Shown piece after piece: positions 25,312 to 34,557 of a stretch of 64,000 nt of DNA. The notes under the pieces were generated by a model. The model searched no databases and was not told where the DNA came from. It saw nothing but the letters and a program-made list of their open reading frames with translations. Position 1 is the stretch's first letter. Every line of letters begins with the position of its first letter. A program made the position numbers and the translations under genes. Source of the DNA: Burkholderia guangdongensis (GTDB lineage: Bacteria > Pseudomonadota > Gammaproteobacteria > Burkholderiales > Burkholderiaceae); contig NZ_JACBNX010000024.1 in assembly GCF_013403875.1 (NCBI RefSeq), positions 18,514 through 82,513 on the forward strand, in the 5' to 3' direction.

Positions 25312-28300
25312 TCATTCCCCGGTCATCGCCGCGCCGCCCGACGCGCGGCGCTCGCGGCGCTTCTCGACCCGCACCCGCAGCCGGTCCATGTACAGATACA
25401 CGACCGGCGTCGTGAAGAGCGTCAGCATCTGCGACACGATCAGGCCGCCGGCGATCGCGATCCCGAGCGGCGCGCGCAGCTCGGAGCCGTCGCTGTGCCC
25501 GAACGCGAGCGGCAGCGCGCCGAGCAGCGCCGCCATCGTCGTCATCATGATCGGCCGGAAGCGCAGCAGGCACGCCTCGTGGATCGCGTCGAACGGCGAG
25601 CGGCCGCGCCGCGTCGCGTCGATCGCGAAGTCGACCATCATGATCGCGTTCTTCTTCACGATGCCGATCAGCAGAATCACGCCGATCAGCGCGATGATGC
25701 TGAACTCGGTCTTGAACAGCAGCAGCGCGAGCAGCGCGCCGACGCCCGCCGACGGCAGCGTCGACAGGATCGTGATCGGGTGGATGTAGCTCTCGTACAG
25801 GATCCCGAGCACGATGTAGACGGCCGCGAGCGCCGCGAGGATCAGCACCGGCTGATCCTTCAGCGATTGCTGGAACGCCTGCGCGGTGCCCTGGAAGCTG
25901 CCCTGGATCGTCGGCGGCATGCCGATCTCGGCCATCGTCTGATAGATCACCTGGGTCGCCTTCGACAGCGACACGCCCGGCGGCAGGTTGAACGAGATCG
26001 TCGTCGCGACGAACAGGCCCTGGTGGTTGACCGCGAGCGGCGTCGTGCTCGGGCCGAACGTCGCGATCGCCGATAGCGGCACCATCGACTCCTGCGACGT
26101 CGACACCGCCGCGCCCGACGACGCGCTCGACTTCCCGCTCGCCGCGATCGCGTTCATCGCCTGGTTGCGCGCGGAGTCGGCCGCGATCGCGGCGGCGCTC
26201 TGCGCGGCCGTGCCGGCCGTCGACGTGCCCGCCGACGTCGACACGAACGTGCCGGCGGCCGCGTTCGTCGTCTGCGCGCCGCTCGCGCTGCCGCCCGCCG
26301 TGCTGATCCAGATCTCGTTCAACATCTCGGGGCTTTGCCAGTACTGCGGCGCGACTTCCATCACCACGTGATACTGGTTCAGTGGGTTATAGATCGTCGA
26401 GACCTGGCGCTGGCCGAACGCGTCGTATAGCGTATTGTCGATCTGCGCGGGCTTGATGCCGAGCCGCGACGCGGTCGAGCGGTCGATCGTCACCATCGAC
26501 TCGAGGCCGCCTTGCTGCTGGTCGGAGTTCACGTCCGCGAGCTCGGTGCGCTTCTGCAGCGCCTCGGTCAGGATCGGCCCCCACTTGTACAGGTCGGCGC
26601 TCGAATCGCCGAGCAGCGTGAACTGGTACTGCGCGTTGCTGACGCGGCCGCCGACGCGGATGTCCTGCGCGGCCTGCAGGAAGGTCGACGCGCCCGCGAC
26701 GTTCGACAGCGGCCCGCGAAGCTGCTGGATCACCTGGTCGGCGGTCAGCTTGCGCACGCTGCGGTCGTTCAGCGTGACGAACATGAAGCCCGAGTTCGTC
26801 TGCGAGCCGCCGGTGAAGCCCGCGACGCTCTTCACGTTCCGGTTCTGCTGCACGATCCGCATCATCTCGGAGAACTTGAGCTTCATCGCCTGGAACGACG
26901 TGCTCTGGTCGGCGCGGATCCCGCCGATCATCAGGCCCGTGTCCTGCTGCGGGAAAAAGCCCTTCGGCACGACGATATACAGATACACGTTCAGTCCGAT
27001 CGTCGCGATCAGGATCATCAGCACGAACAGCGAATGGCGCAGCGCCCATGACAGCGCGCGCTCGTAGCCGTGCTGCATCCGCGTGAACGCGCGCTCGAGC
27101 CAGCGCGCGAAGCGGCCTTCCTCTTGCGGATTGTGCACGTCGGCCAGCAGGCGCGCGCACATCATCGGCGTGACGGTCAGCGACACCGCGAGCGACACCG
27201 TGATCGCGAGCGACAGCGTCAGCGCGAACTCGCGGAACAGCCGCCCGACGATCCCGCCCATCAGCAGGATCGGCAGGAACACCGCGACGAGCGACAGGCT
27301 CATCGACAGCACCGTGAAGCCGACCTCGCGCGCGCCGTCGAACGCGGCCTGCAGCCTCGGCGTGCCGTTCTCGATATGGCGCGAGATGTTCTCGAGCACG
27401 ACGATCGCATCGTCGACGACGAAGCCCGTCGCGACGATCAACGCCATCAGCGACAGGTTGTCGATCGAGTAGTTGAGCAGATACATCGCGCCGAACGTGC
27501 CGATGATCGAGATCGGCACCGCGACCGACGGAATCAGTGTCGCGCGGGCGTTGCGCAAGAACAGGAACACGACCATCACGACGAGCGAGATCGCGATCAG
27601 CAGCGTGCGCTCGGTGTCGCGCAGCGACGCGCGGATCGTCGTCGAGCGGTCGAGCACCGGCGTCACGACGATGTCGGCGGGCAGCGCGGCGGTGAGCTGC
27701 GGCAGCGCCGCGCGGACGCGATCGATCGTCTCGATGATGTTCGCGCCGGGCGAGCGGTACAGGATCAGCAGCACCGCACGCTGGCCGTTCGACAGGCCGA
27801 GGTTGCGCAGATCCTCGACCGAGTCGACGATGTCACCGACGTCCGACAGTTTGACCGCCGCGTTGTTGCGATACGCGACGACGAGGTCGCGGTATTGCGA
27901 CGCCTGCGACGCCTGGTCGTTCGTATACAGCTGGAAGTGCTGCGGGCCGAACTCGATCGCGCCCTTCGGGCTGTTCGCGTTCGCGGATGCGAGCGCCGCG
28001 CGCACGTCCTCGAGCCCGATCCCGTAGTGGAACAGCGCGTGCGGCTGCAGTTCGATGCGCACCGCGGGGTTCGCGGAGCCGCTGACGTTCACCTGGCCGA
28101 TCCCGTCGACTTGCGACAGCGACTGCTCGAGCACCGTGGACGCCGCGTCGTAGAGCCGCGCGGGCGGCTCGGTTTCCGACGTCAGCGACAGGATCATGAT
28201 CGGCGAGTCGGACGGGTTGACCTTGTGGTAGGTCGGGTTGCTCTTCAGGCTCGCGGGCAGGTCGGCGCGCGCCGCGTTGATCGCGGCCTGCACGTCGCGC

Positions 28301-28614
28301 GCGGCGCCGTCGATGTCGCGGCTCAGGTCGAACTGCAGCGTGATCCGTGAATTGCCGACCGTGCTCGACGACGTCATTTCGGTCACGTCGGCGATCGTGC
28401 CGAGGTGTCGCTCGAGCGGGCTCGTCACGCTGGTCGCAACCGTGTCGGGGCTCGCGCCCGGCAGCGACGCCTGCACCGAGATCGTCGGAAAGTCGACCTG
28501 CGGCAGCGGCGACACCGGCAGCTTGATGAACGCGAAGATCCCCGCGAGCGCGACGCCGAGCGCGAGCAGCGTCGTCGCGACGGGGCGGGTGATGAATGGG
28601 CGGGAGAGGTTCAT
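25312..28614 (-). CDS. mdtC: RND multidrug efflux transporter, MdtC/MuxC type
   Basis: Resistance-nodulation-division inner-membrane pump, 1100 residues. It starts MNLSRPFITRPVATTLLALGV (first transmembrane helix). The proton-relay Asp pair is in ATGFVVDDAIVVLENI near residue 405, and the conserved ILYESYIHPITILSTLPSAG precedes the C-terminal helices. Together with MdtB it should form a heterotrimer typical of MdtABC. Oddity: about 70 residues rich in Ala, Ser and Thr (roughly residues 770-839, coordinates about 26098-26305) are inserted in the second periplasmic loop just before VPLSAIATF. This explains the length over the usual 1025. It starts three bases after the mdtB stop. Confidence 0.92.
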   Translation of the reverse strand: MNLSRPFITRPVATTLLALGVALAGIFAFIKLPVSPLPQVDFPTISVQASLPGASPDTVATSVTSPLERHLGTIADVTEMTSSSTVGNSRITLQFDLSRDIDGAARDVQAAINAARADLPASLKSNPTYHKVNPSDSPIMILSLTSETEPPARLYDAASTVLEQSLSQVDGIGQVNVSGSANPAVRIELQPHALFHYGIGLEDVRAALASANANSPKGAIEFGPQHFQLYTNDQASQASQYRDLVVAYRNNAAVKLSDVGDIVDSVEDLRNLGLSNGQRAVLLILYRSPGANIIETIDRVRAALPQLTAALPADIVVTPVLDRSTTIRASLRDTERTLLIAISLVVMVVFLFLRNARATLIPSVAVPISIIGTFGAMYLLNYSIDNLSLMALIVATGFVVDDAIVVLENISRHIENGTPRLQAAFDGAREVGFTVLSMSLSLVAVFLPILLMGGIVGRLFREFALTLSLAITVSLAVSLTVTPMMCARLLADVHNPQEEGRFARWLERAFTRMQHGYERALSWALRHSLFVLMILIATIGLNVYLYIVVPKGFFPQQDTGLMIGGIRADQSTSFQAMKLKFSEMMRIVQQNRNVKSVAGFTGGSQTNSGFMFVTLNDRSVRKLTADQVIQQLRGPLSNVAGASTFLQAAQDIRVGGRVSNAQYQFTLLGDSSADLYKWGPILTEALQKRTELADVNSDQQQGGLESMVTIDRSTASRLGIKPAQIDNTLYDAFGQRQVSTIYNPLNQYHVVMEVAPQYWQSPEMLNEIWISTAGGSASGAQTTNAAAGTFVSTSAGTSTAGTAAQSAAAIAADSARNQAMNAIAASGKSSASSGAAVSTSQESMVPLSAIATFGPSTTPLAVNHQGLFVATTISFNLPPGVSLSKATQVIYQTMAEIGMPPTIQGSFQGTAQAFQQSLKDQPVLILAALAAVYIVLGILYESYIHPITILSTLPSAGVGALLALLLFKTEFSIIALIGVILLIGIVKKNAIMMVDFAIDATRRGRSPFDAIHEACLLRFRPIMMTTMAALLGALPLAFGHSDGSELRAPLGIAIAGGLIVSQMLTLFTTPVVYLYMDRLRVRVEKRRERRASGGAAMTGE

Positions 28615-28617
28615 CGA

Positions 28618-31600
28618 TCAGGCATCCGTGCTCGGACCGGCCGCGGAGCCGCTGCGCTCGAACCAGCCGCGCACGCGGCGCGCGAGCGCGTCGAAAGCGA
28701 GATAGATCACGGGCGTCGTAAACAGCGTCAGCACCTGCGACACGATCAGCCCGCCGGCGATCGCGAGGCCGAGCGGCTTGCGCAGCTCGGAGCCCGCGCC
28801 GGAGCCGACGATCAGCGGCACCGCGCCGAGCAGAGCGGCCAGCGTCGTCATCAGGATCGGCCGGAAGCGCAACAGGCACGCCTGATAGATCGCCTCGCGC
28901 GGCGGCTTGCCTTCCGAGCGCTCGGCCTCGAGCGCGAAGTCGATCATCATGATCGCGTTCTTCTTCACGATGCCGATCAGCAGCACGATCCCGATGATCC
29001 CGATGATGTCGAGATCGTGGCCGGTCACCATCAGCGCGAGCAGCGCGCCGATGCCGGCCGACGGCAGCGTCGACAGGATCGTCACCGGGTGGATGTAGCT
29101 CTCGTACAGCACGCCGAGCACGATGTACATCGTGACGATCGCCGCGAGCAGCAGGAACAGCTGGTTCGACAGCGATGCCTGGAACGCGAGCGCCGCGCCC
29201 TGGAAGCGGGTCTGGAACGACGCGGGCAGGCCGATGTCCTTCTCGGCCGCGTCGATCGCCTTCACCGCCTCGCCGAGCGATGCGCCCGGCGCGAGGTTGA
29301 ACGAGATCGTCGTCGACGGGAACTGCGACAGGTGCGACACGAGCAGCGGCGACGCCTGCTCGCGGAACGTCGCGATCGCCGACAGCGGCACCTGGCCGCC
29401 GCCCGCGGACGGCAGGTACAGGCTGTTCAGCGATTGCGCGTAGTGTTCCAGCTTCGGCTCGGATTCGAGGATCACGCGGTACTGGTTCGACTGCGTGAAA
29501 ATCGTCGACACGATACGCTGGCCGAACGCATCGTACAGCGCGTTGTCGACGGTCGCGGGCGTGATCCCGAAGCGCGCGGCGCTCGCGCGGTCGATCTCGA
29601 TGTAGACCGACTGGCCGCTGTCCTGCAGGTCGGTCGCGACGTCGGCGAGCGACGATTCCTGCTTCAGCCGCGACACGAGCTTCGGCACCCACGTCGAGAA
29701 TTCCGTCACGTTCGGGCTCGTCAGCATGAACTGGTACTGCGTCGGGCTCACCGTCGAATCGATCGTCAGATCCTGCACCGGCTGCATGTAGAGCGAGATG
29801 CCCGGCACGTTCGCGACGCGCTGCTGCAGGTCGCGGATGATGTCGGTCGCGGTCTCGCTGCGTTCGTCGCGTGCCTTCAGGTTGATCAGCATCCGGCCGC
29901 TGTTCAGCGTGATGTTCGTGCCGTCGACGCCGATGAACGACGTCAGGCTGTCGACGTTCGGATCCTTCAGGATCTCGGTCGCGAGCTGCTGCTGCCGCTC
30001 GGCCATCGCGCCGTACGAGATCGACTGCGGCGCCTGCGTGATCGCCTGGATCAGCCCGGTGTCCTGCGACGGGAAGAAGCCCTTCGGAATCTCGACGTAC
30101 AGCACGCCGGTGAGGACGAGCGTCAGCACCGCGACGACGAGCGTCGCGCGCTGCCGGTTCAGCACCCACTCGAGCGCGACCGCGTACTTCGCGATCACGC
30201 GGTCGATCACCTGGTGTACGCGCGCCTCGAAGCGGTGGCTCTCGGGCGGCGGCGTGTGGCGCAACAGCTTCGCGCACATCATCGGCACGAGCGTCAGCGA
30301 CACGACGGCCGAGATCACGATCGTCACCGCGAGCGTGATCGCGAACTCGTGGAACAGGCGCCCGACGACGTCGCCCATGAACAGCAGCGGAATCAGCACC
30401 GCGATCAGCGATACCGTCAGCGAGATGATCGTGAAGCCGATCTGCTTCGAGCCCTTCAACGCAGCCTCGAGCGCGGAGTCGCCCGCCTCGACGTAGCGCG
30501 AGATGTTCTCGATCATCACGATCGCGTCGTCGACGACGAAGCCGGTCGCGATCGTCAGCGCCATCAGCGACAGGTTGTTCAGCGAGAAGCCGCACAGATA
30601 CATGACCGCGAGCGTGCCGATCAGCGACAGCGGCACGGACAGGCTCGGGATGATCGTCGCGTAGACGTTCGCGAGGAACAGGTACATCACGAGCACGACG
30701 AGCGCGACCGCGAGCCCGAGCTCGAGCTGCACGTCCTGCACGGCCGCGCGGATCATCGTCGTGCGGTCGGTGACGATCTGCACGTCGAGCGCGCTCGGCA
30801 GCGCCTGCTGCAACTGCGGCAGCAGCGCCTTGATCGCGTCGACGGTCTGGATCACGTTCGCGCCCGGCTGGCGCTGCACGTTCAGGATGATCGCCGGCTC
30901 CGAATCGACCCATGCGCCGAGCTTCGTGTTCTCCGAGCCGTCGACGATCTTCGCGACGTCGGTCAGCATCACCGGGCGCCCGTTCTTGTACGCGACGACC
31001 GCGCTCTGGTACTGGTCCGCGCTCGTCAGCTGGTCGTTCGCGTTGATCGTGTACGCGCGCGTCGGGCCGTCGAAGTTGCCCTTCGGCGTGTTCACGTTCA
31101 GGTTCGAGATCGTCGTGCGCAGGTCGTCGAGGTTCAGCCCGTACTGCGCGAGCGCGGTCGGGTTCGCCTGGATCCGCACGGCCGGGCGGTTGCCGCCCGA
31201 CAGGCTCACGAGGCCGACGCCCGCGACCTGCGAGATCTTCATCGCGAGCCGCGTGTCCGCGAGATCCTGCACCTGCGTGAGCGGCAGCGTCTTCGACGTG
31301 ACCGCGAGCGTCAGCACCGGCGCGTCGGCCGGGTTCACCTTCGCGTAGATCGGCGGCGCAGGCAGGTCGGACGGCAGCAGATTGCCGGCCGCGTTGATCG
31401 CGGCCTGCACTTCCTGCTCGGCGATGTCGAGCGGCAGGTCGAGGCTGAACTGCAGCGTGATCACCGACGCGCCCGCCGAGCTCTGCGACGACATCTGGTT
31501 CAGCGACGGCATCTCGCCGAACTGCCGCTCGAGCGGCGCCGTCACCGACGACGTCATCACCTCGGGGCTCGCGCCGGGATAGAAGGTCTGCACCTGGATC

Positions 31601-31731
31601 GTCGGATAGTCGACCTCGGGCAGCGCCGCGAGCGGCAGGAACCGCAGCGCGACGAAGCCGGCCAGCATGATCGCCGCCATCAGCAGCGCCGTGCCGACCG
31701 GCCGGAGAATGAACAGGCGGGACGGATTCAT
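28618..31731 (-). CDS. mdtB: RND multidrug efflux transporter, MdtB/MuxB type
   Basis: RND pump subunit, 1037 residues, normal for MdtB. N-terminal MNPSRLFILRPVGTALLMAAI; Asp pair in ATGFVVDDAIVMIENI near residue 405; conserved VLYESYIHPVTILSTLPSAG in the second half. It pairs with MdtC and exports drugs or secondary metabolites using proton-motive force through the MdtA fusion protein. It lies 15 bases after mdtA and three before mdtC, so the three are one operon. No outer-membrane channel gene follows within the window, so the complex must use a TolC-like protein encoded elsewhere. Confidence 0.93.
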   Translation of the reverse strand: MNPSRLFILRPVGTALLMAAIMLAGFVALRFLPLAALPEVDYPTIQVQTFYPGASPEVMTSSVTAPLERQFGEMPSLNQMSSQSSAGASVITLQFSLDLPLDIAEQEVQAAINAAGNLLPSDLPAPPIYAKVNPADAPVLTLAVTSKTLPLTQVQDLADTRLAMKISQVAGVGLVSLSGGNRPAVRIQANPTALAQYGLNLDDLRTTISNLNVNTPKGNFDGPTRAYTINANDQLTSADQYQSAVVAYKNGRPVMLTDVAKIVDGSENTKLGAWVDSEPAIILNVQRQPGANVIQTVDAIKALLPQLQQALPSALDVQIVTDRTTMIRAAVQDVQLELGLAVALVVLVMYLFLANVYATIIPSLSVPLSLIGTLAVMYLCGFSLNNLSLMALTIATGFVVDDAIVMIENISRYVEAGDSALEAALKGSKQIGFTIISLTVSLIAVLIPLLFMGDVVGRLFHEFAITLAVTIVISAVVSLTLVPMMCAKLLRHTPPPESHRFEARVHQVIDRVIAKYAVALEWVLNRQRATLVVAVLTLVLTGVLYVEIPKGFFPSQDTGLIQAITQAPQSISYGAMAERQQQLATEILKDPNVDSLTSFIGVDGTNITLNSGRMLINLKARDERSETATDIIRDLQQRVANVPGISLYMQPVQDLTIDSTVSPTQYQFMLTSPNVTEFSTWVPKLVSRLKQESSLADVATDLQDSGQSVYIEIDRASAARFGITPATVDNALYDAFGQRIVSTIFTQSNQYRVILESEPKLEHYAQSLNSLYLPSAGGGQVPLSAIATFREQASPLLVSHLSQFPSTTISFNLAPGASLGEAVKAIDAAEKDIGLPASFQTRFQGAALAFQASLSNQLFLLLAAIVTMYIVLGVLYESYIHPVTILSTLPSAGIGALLALMVTGHDLDIIGIIGIVLLIGIVKKNAIMMIDFALEAERSEGKPPREAIYQACLLRFRPILMTTLAALLGAVPLIVGSGAGSELRKPLGLAIAGGLIVSQVLTLFTTPVIYLAFDALARRVRGWFERSGSAAGPSTDA

Positions 31732-31746
31732 CGGGTGGCCCGCACG

Positions 31747-33141
31747 TTATTGGCCGCTTGCTTGCGACGCACCCGAGCGGTGCTGGCCGTGATGGCCGCC
31801 TTTCACGCCCGATGCGCCCGATGCGGCGCCCGCGCCGGATGCGCCGGATGCGCCGGATGCGCCCCGCGCGCCGGACGCACCTTTAGGCTTGTCGGCCGGA
31901 ATCGTGATTTTCGAGCCTTCGCGCAGGCGGTCGGAGCCGTCGGTGACGACGCGCTCGCCGATCGCGAGCCCGCTCGCGATGCTCGTGCGCTCGCCGTCGA
32001 CCGGGCCGACCTTGACCTTGCGCACCGTGACCGTGTTGTCGGGCTTCACGACGTAGACGAACGTGCCGATCGAGCCGGTCAGCACCGCGGCGGTCGGCAC
32101 GATCGTCGCGTCGTGGATCGTGTCGACGAGCAGGCGCGTGTTCACGAACTGATTCGGGAACAGCAGCCCGCCCTTGTTGTTGAACGTCGCGCGCAGCTTG
32201 ACCGTGCCGGTCGACGTGTCGATCTGGTTGTCGACGGTCTCGAGCGAGCCGGTTTCGAGCGGCGCCGAGTTGTCGCGGTTGTACGCGGTGACCGACAGCT
32301 TCCGGTCCCCGTTCATCTGCGTCAGGATCTGCGGGAGATTGTCTTCCGACGTCGTGAAGATCACGCTCATCGGCTGAAGCTGCGTGATCACGACGAGGCC
32401 GTTCGTGTCGCCCGGCGTCACATAGTTGCCCGGATCGACCTGGCGCAGGCCGACGCGGCCCGACACCGGCGCGGTGATCCGCGCGTACACGAGGTTCAGC
32501 TTCGCGGAGGCGACGGCCGCGTCGTCGGTCTGCACCGTGCCTTCGTACTGCTTGACGAGCGACGCCTGCGTGTCGGCGGTCTGGCGCGCGATCGAATCCT
32601 GCGCGAGCAGCGTCTGGTAGCGTTTCAGGTCGAGCCGCGCGGTCGCGAGCAGCGCCTGGTCGCGCGCGAGCGTGCCCTGCGCATTCTCGAGCGCGTTCTG
32701 GTACGGGCGCGGGTCGATCTGCGCGAGCACGTCGCCTTTCTTGACGAACTGGCCTTCCTGGAAATCGACCGACTGCAGGTAGCCGGAGAGCTGCGTCTTC
32801 ACGGTGACGTTCGCGAGCGGGGTCACGGTGCCGAGCGCGGACAGCACGATCGGCATGTCGCCCTGCGCCGCGGCCGCGACCTGGACCGGCTGCGGCACGT
32901 TCGCCATCGCGGCCGGGCCGCCGTGGCGACGGCCGCCGCTCGCTGCGCTCGCGCCGGAGGCGCCGGTGGCGCCCGATGCGCCGCCGGGCGTGCTGCTCTT
33001 CCACGGATGCCACCAGAGCAGCCCGCCGATCACGATGATCGCGATCGCACCGGCGACCAGCTTGCGGCGCGGGCGCGGCTCGGCGGAGTGGGGGGGCGCA
33101 GGATCCTGCGAGGGGGGCGTGGGCTTGTGCTGGTTGTCCAT
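31747..33141 (-). CDS. mdtA: RND periplasmic adaptor (membrane fusion) protein, MdtA/MuxA type
   Basis: Membrane-fusion protein of 464 residues linking the MdtBC pump to an outer-membrane channel. An N-terminal anchor (VAGAIAIIVIGGLLWW) is followed by the lipoyl-like hairpin domain (VTVKTQLSGYLQSVDFQEGQFVKKGDVLAQIDP), a coiled-coil stretch (YQNALENAQGTLARDQALL), and the beta-barrel region (APVSGRVGLRQVDPGNYV). Both ends carry collagen-like Gly-Ala-Ser triplets: GGASGATGASGASAASGG near residue 55 and about 25 residues at the C-terminus. I prefer the ATG at 33141 to an in-frame start at 33174. A candidate promoter upstream reads TTGAAA-N15-TATAAC. Confidence 0.9.
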   Translation of the reverse strand: MDNQHKPTPPSQDPAPPHSAEPRPRRKLVAGAIAIIVIGGLLWWHPWKSSTPGGASGATGASGASAASGGRRHGGPAAMANVPQPVQVAAAAQGDMPIVLSALGTVTPLANVTVKTQLSGYLQSVDFQEGQFVKKGDVLAQIDPRPYQNALENAQGTLARDQALLATARLDLKRYQTLLAQDSIARQTADTQASLVKQYEGTVQTDDAAVASAKLNLVYARITAPVSGRVGLRQVDPGNYVTPGDTNGLVVITQLQPMSVIFTTSEDNLPQILTQMNGDRKLSVTAYNRDNSAPLETGSLETVDNQIDTSTGTVKLRATFNNKGGLLFPNQFVNTRLLVDTIHDATIVPTAAVLTGSIGTFVYVVKPDNTVTVRKVKVGPVDGERTSIASGLAIGERVVTDGSDRLREGSKITIPADKPKGASGARGASGASGASGAGAASGASGVKGGHHGQHRSGASQASGQ

Positions 33142-33365
33142 CGTATCGGTCTGGATGACGGCGCGGCGCGCCACGAGGGGCGGCGGGCTGCTTGTGCCTG
33201 AAGCGGCCGGGCGGCCAGGGCCGCCGACCCGCGCGGGAAAAGAACGGCGTGCGCCGCTCTCGACGGCGTAACGATGGGCATGATCCTACGTCCCGTCCCC
33301 GTTATAGTCCAGCGATCTATCTTTCAACCAGTTACTGTCGTTACAGAATGCACGCGCGCGCGGTG

Positions 33366-34199
33366 TCAGATGCCGTTGCGCCGCGCGGGCGTGCCGCCGA
33401 TCTCGCGCGTGATCTTCGCGATGCATTCGTGCAGCGCCGGCACGCCGTGATCGCGCAGCCACGTTTCGGTGCATTGGCTCGACGCGCCGCCGCAATTGAC
33501 CGCGTAGCGCTGCCCGGACGGACCGACGAAGCCGCCGGCGATCGCGTTCAGCCCTTCGTACCACTCGCCGAGCGCGATGGTGTGCCCGAAGCGCGCCGCT
33601 TCGTCGAGCGACGGGTTGAGCCGCGCGACGATGTGCGGCCAGTCGTTGCCGGCCGAGATCTGCAGCGCGCCGAGCAGCTCCTGGCGATCCGCGTCGTCGA
33701 GCGCCGCGAGGTACGCGCGCCCGACCGCCGTGCGCGCGATGTCCATCCGCGAGCCGATCTCGAGACGCGTGACGAGCACCGCCGAGCGGGGCCGGATCAC
33801 TTCGATCGCGACCATGTCGAGCCGGTCGCGGACCGCGAGGTGGACGGACAGCGACGTGCGCTCCGCGAGCTCGACGAGAAACGGCCGCGAGCGGGCGCGG
33901 ACGTCGAAGTTGCGCAGGAAGCCGTGGCTCAGCTCGAGCACCGACGCGGTGAGCACGAAGCGTTCGCTGTCGGGCAGGCGGAACAGGAAGCCGGCGCTGA
34001 CGAGCGTCGACGTGATCCGCGAGATCGTCGGCTTCGGGATGCCGGTCTGTTCGGTCAGCTCGCGGTTGCTGACGGGAGCGTCCGCGGCGGCGATGCGCCG
34101 CAGCACGGCGAGGCCGCGCGACAGCGCCGCGATTTCGTCGGTCGACGAATCGCGATCGCCACGGTCGCGCGGCTGAGGAAAATTGACTGATGTCGACAC
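33366..34199 (-). CDS. IclR-family transcriptional regulator
   Basis: Regulator of about 277 residues. The N-terminal winged helix-turn-helix is seen in GLAVLRRIAAADAPVSNRELTEQTGIPKPTISRITSTLVSAGFL. The C-terminal IclR effector domain includes RTAVGRAYLAAL, an LGEWYEGLNAIAGGFVGPSG region and a CGG near residue 240. I favour the GTG at 34199. An ATG at 34316 would add 39 poorly conserved residues. It is upstream of and in the same direction as mdtABC (225 bases apart), and opposite to a small + strand unit. Three TTTCGAAA cores in the island upstream are candidate operators. The effector is unknown. Confidence 0.87.
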   Translation of the reverse strand: MSTSVNFPQPRDRGDRDSSTDEIAALSRGLAVLRRIAAADAPVSNRELTEQTGIPKPTISRITSTLVSAGFLFRLPDSERFVLTASVLELSHGFLRNFDVRARSRPFLVELAERTSLSVHLAVRDRLDMVAIEVIRPRSAVLVTRLEIGSRMDIARTAVGRAYLAALDDADRQELLGALQISAGNDWPHIVARLNPSLDEAARFGHTIALGEWYEGLNAIAGGFVGPSGQRYAVNCGGASSQCTETWLRDHGVPALHECIAKITREIGGTPARRNGI

Positions 34200-34209
34200 A
34201 GGAACTCTC

Positions 34210-34221
34210 GTTTTTCGAAAC
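34210..34221. promoter_or_regulatory. Candidate operator GTTTTTCGAAAC upstream of iclR
   Basis: An inverted repeat GTTT-TTCG-AAAC lies 11 bases upstream of the proposed iclR start codon. The core TTTCGAAA recurs at 34420-34427, inside the small + strand unit, and again at 34641-34648. IclR-family operators are often AT-rich palindromes, so autoregulation is plausible. This is inference from repetition and position. Confidence 0.45.
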
Positions 34222-34408
34222 TCTATTTCAATTTCGTCAGAATTGTACGGCTGTTGCCAACGCATGCACGGTGTTCGGCCCATGTGGGCACGCGATGAAA
34301 TTTGCCGGCCACTCATTAGATTTATTAGGAAAACTCTGGCGTTGCGCTGCTACAACCGATGCCTGCTCGTACAATTTCCGCTTGACTTGTCGGATGGAAA
34401 CAGAAACA

Positions 34409-34528
34409 ATGTCTCATGTTTTCGAAACATCGTTTCGTGCCACAGGTTATAACGGTCTCGGTACAACGGTGCTTCGCGCAGTCTCTCAGGTTCTAGCACG
34501 GCCCTCGGAATGGCTAGAACTTTTTTAG
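34409..34528 (+). ncRNA. Candidate small RNA or 39-codon small-protein gene in an AT-rich island
   Basis: An independent + strand unit in the gap between two - strand genes. A promoter-like TTGACT (34382-34387), 17-base spacer and AACAAT (34405-34410) predicts a start near 34417. The region contains hairpins CGAAAC/GTTTCG (34423-34437) and GTTCTAGC/GCTAGAAC, the latter with a T-run, then a second terminator. An ATG at 34409 also opens a 39-codon frame beginning MSHVFETSFRATGYNG and ending WLELF at TAG 34526-34528, exactly at the terminators. An in-frame ATG at 34394 would give 44 codons. Third positions are not GC-biased, unlike real genes here, so RNA is slightly favoured. A promoter at TACAAT (34370-34375) would allow the peptide. 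Confidence 0.5.
34490..34526 (+). terminator. First of two stacked rho-independent terminators
   Basis: Stem GTTCTAGC (34490-34497) pairs perfectly with GCTAGAAC (34513-34520), with a 15-base loop, and is followed at once by six Ts. It is oriented for + strand transcripts only. It overlaps the last codons of the 39-codon frame. Confidence 0.75.
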
Positions 34529-34557
34529 CGCCACGGTTCTCCGTGGCGCTTTTTTTT
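34527..34557 (+). terminator. Second, strong rho-independent terminator
   Basis: A perfect 10-bp stem AGCGCCACGG/CCGTGGCGCT with a TTCT loop is followed by eight Ts. It lies directly behind the first terminator. Both flanking protein genes run on the other strand, so it must serve a separate + strand transcript. Confidence 0.92.

Noticed and set aside
28405..33201. Very long open frame on the + strand opposite mdtABC
   Set aside because: It is the shadow of GC-rich codons on the other strand: Arg/Ala/Asp/His-rich with no domain, while the - strand frames match RND families along their whole length.
34190..34528. 112-codon frame extending the tiny ORF upstream
   Set aside because: Its first part overlaps the iclR start region and promoter-like elements and shows no coding bias; only the last 39-44 codons are worth considering.
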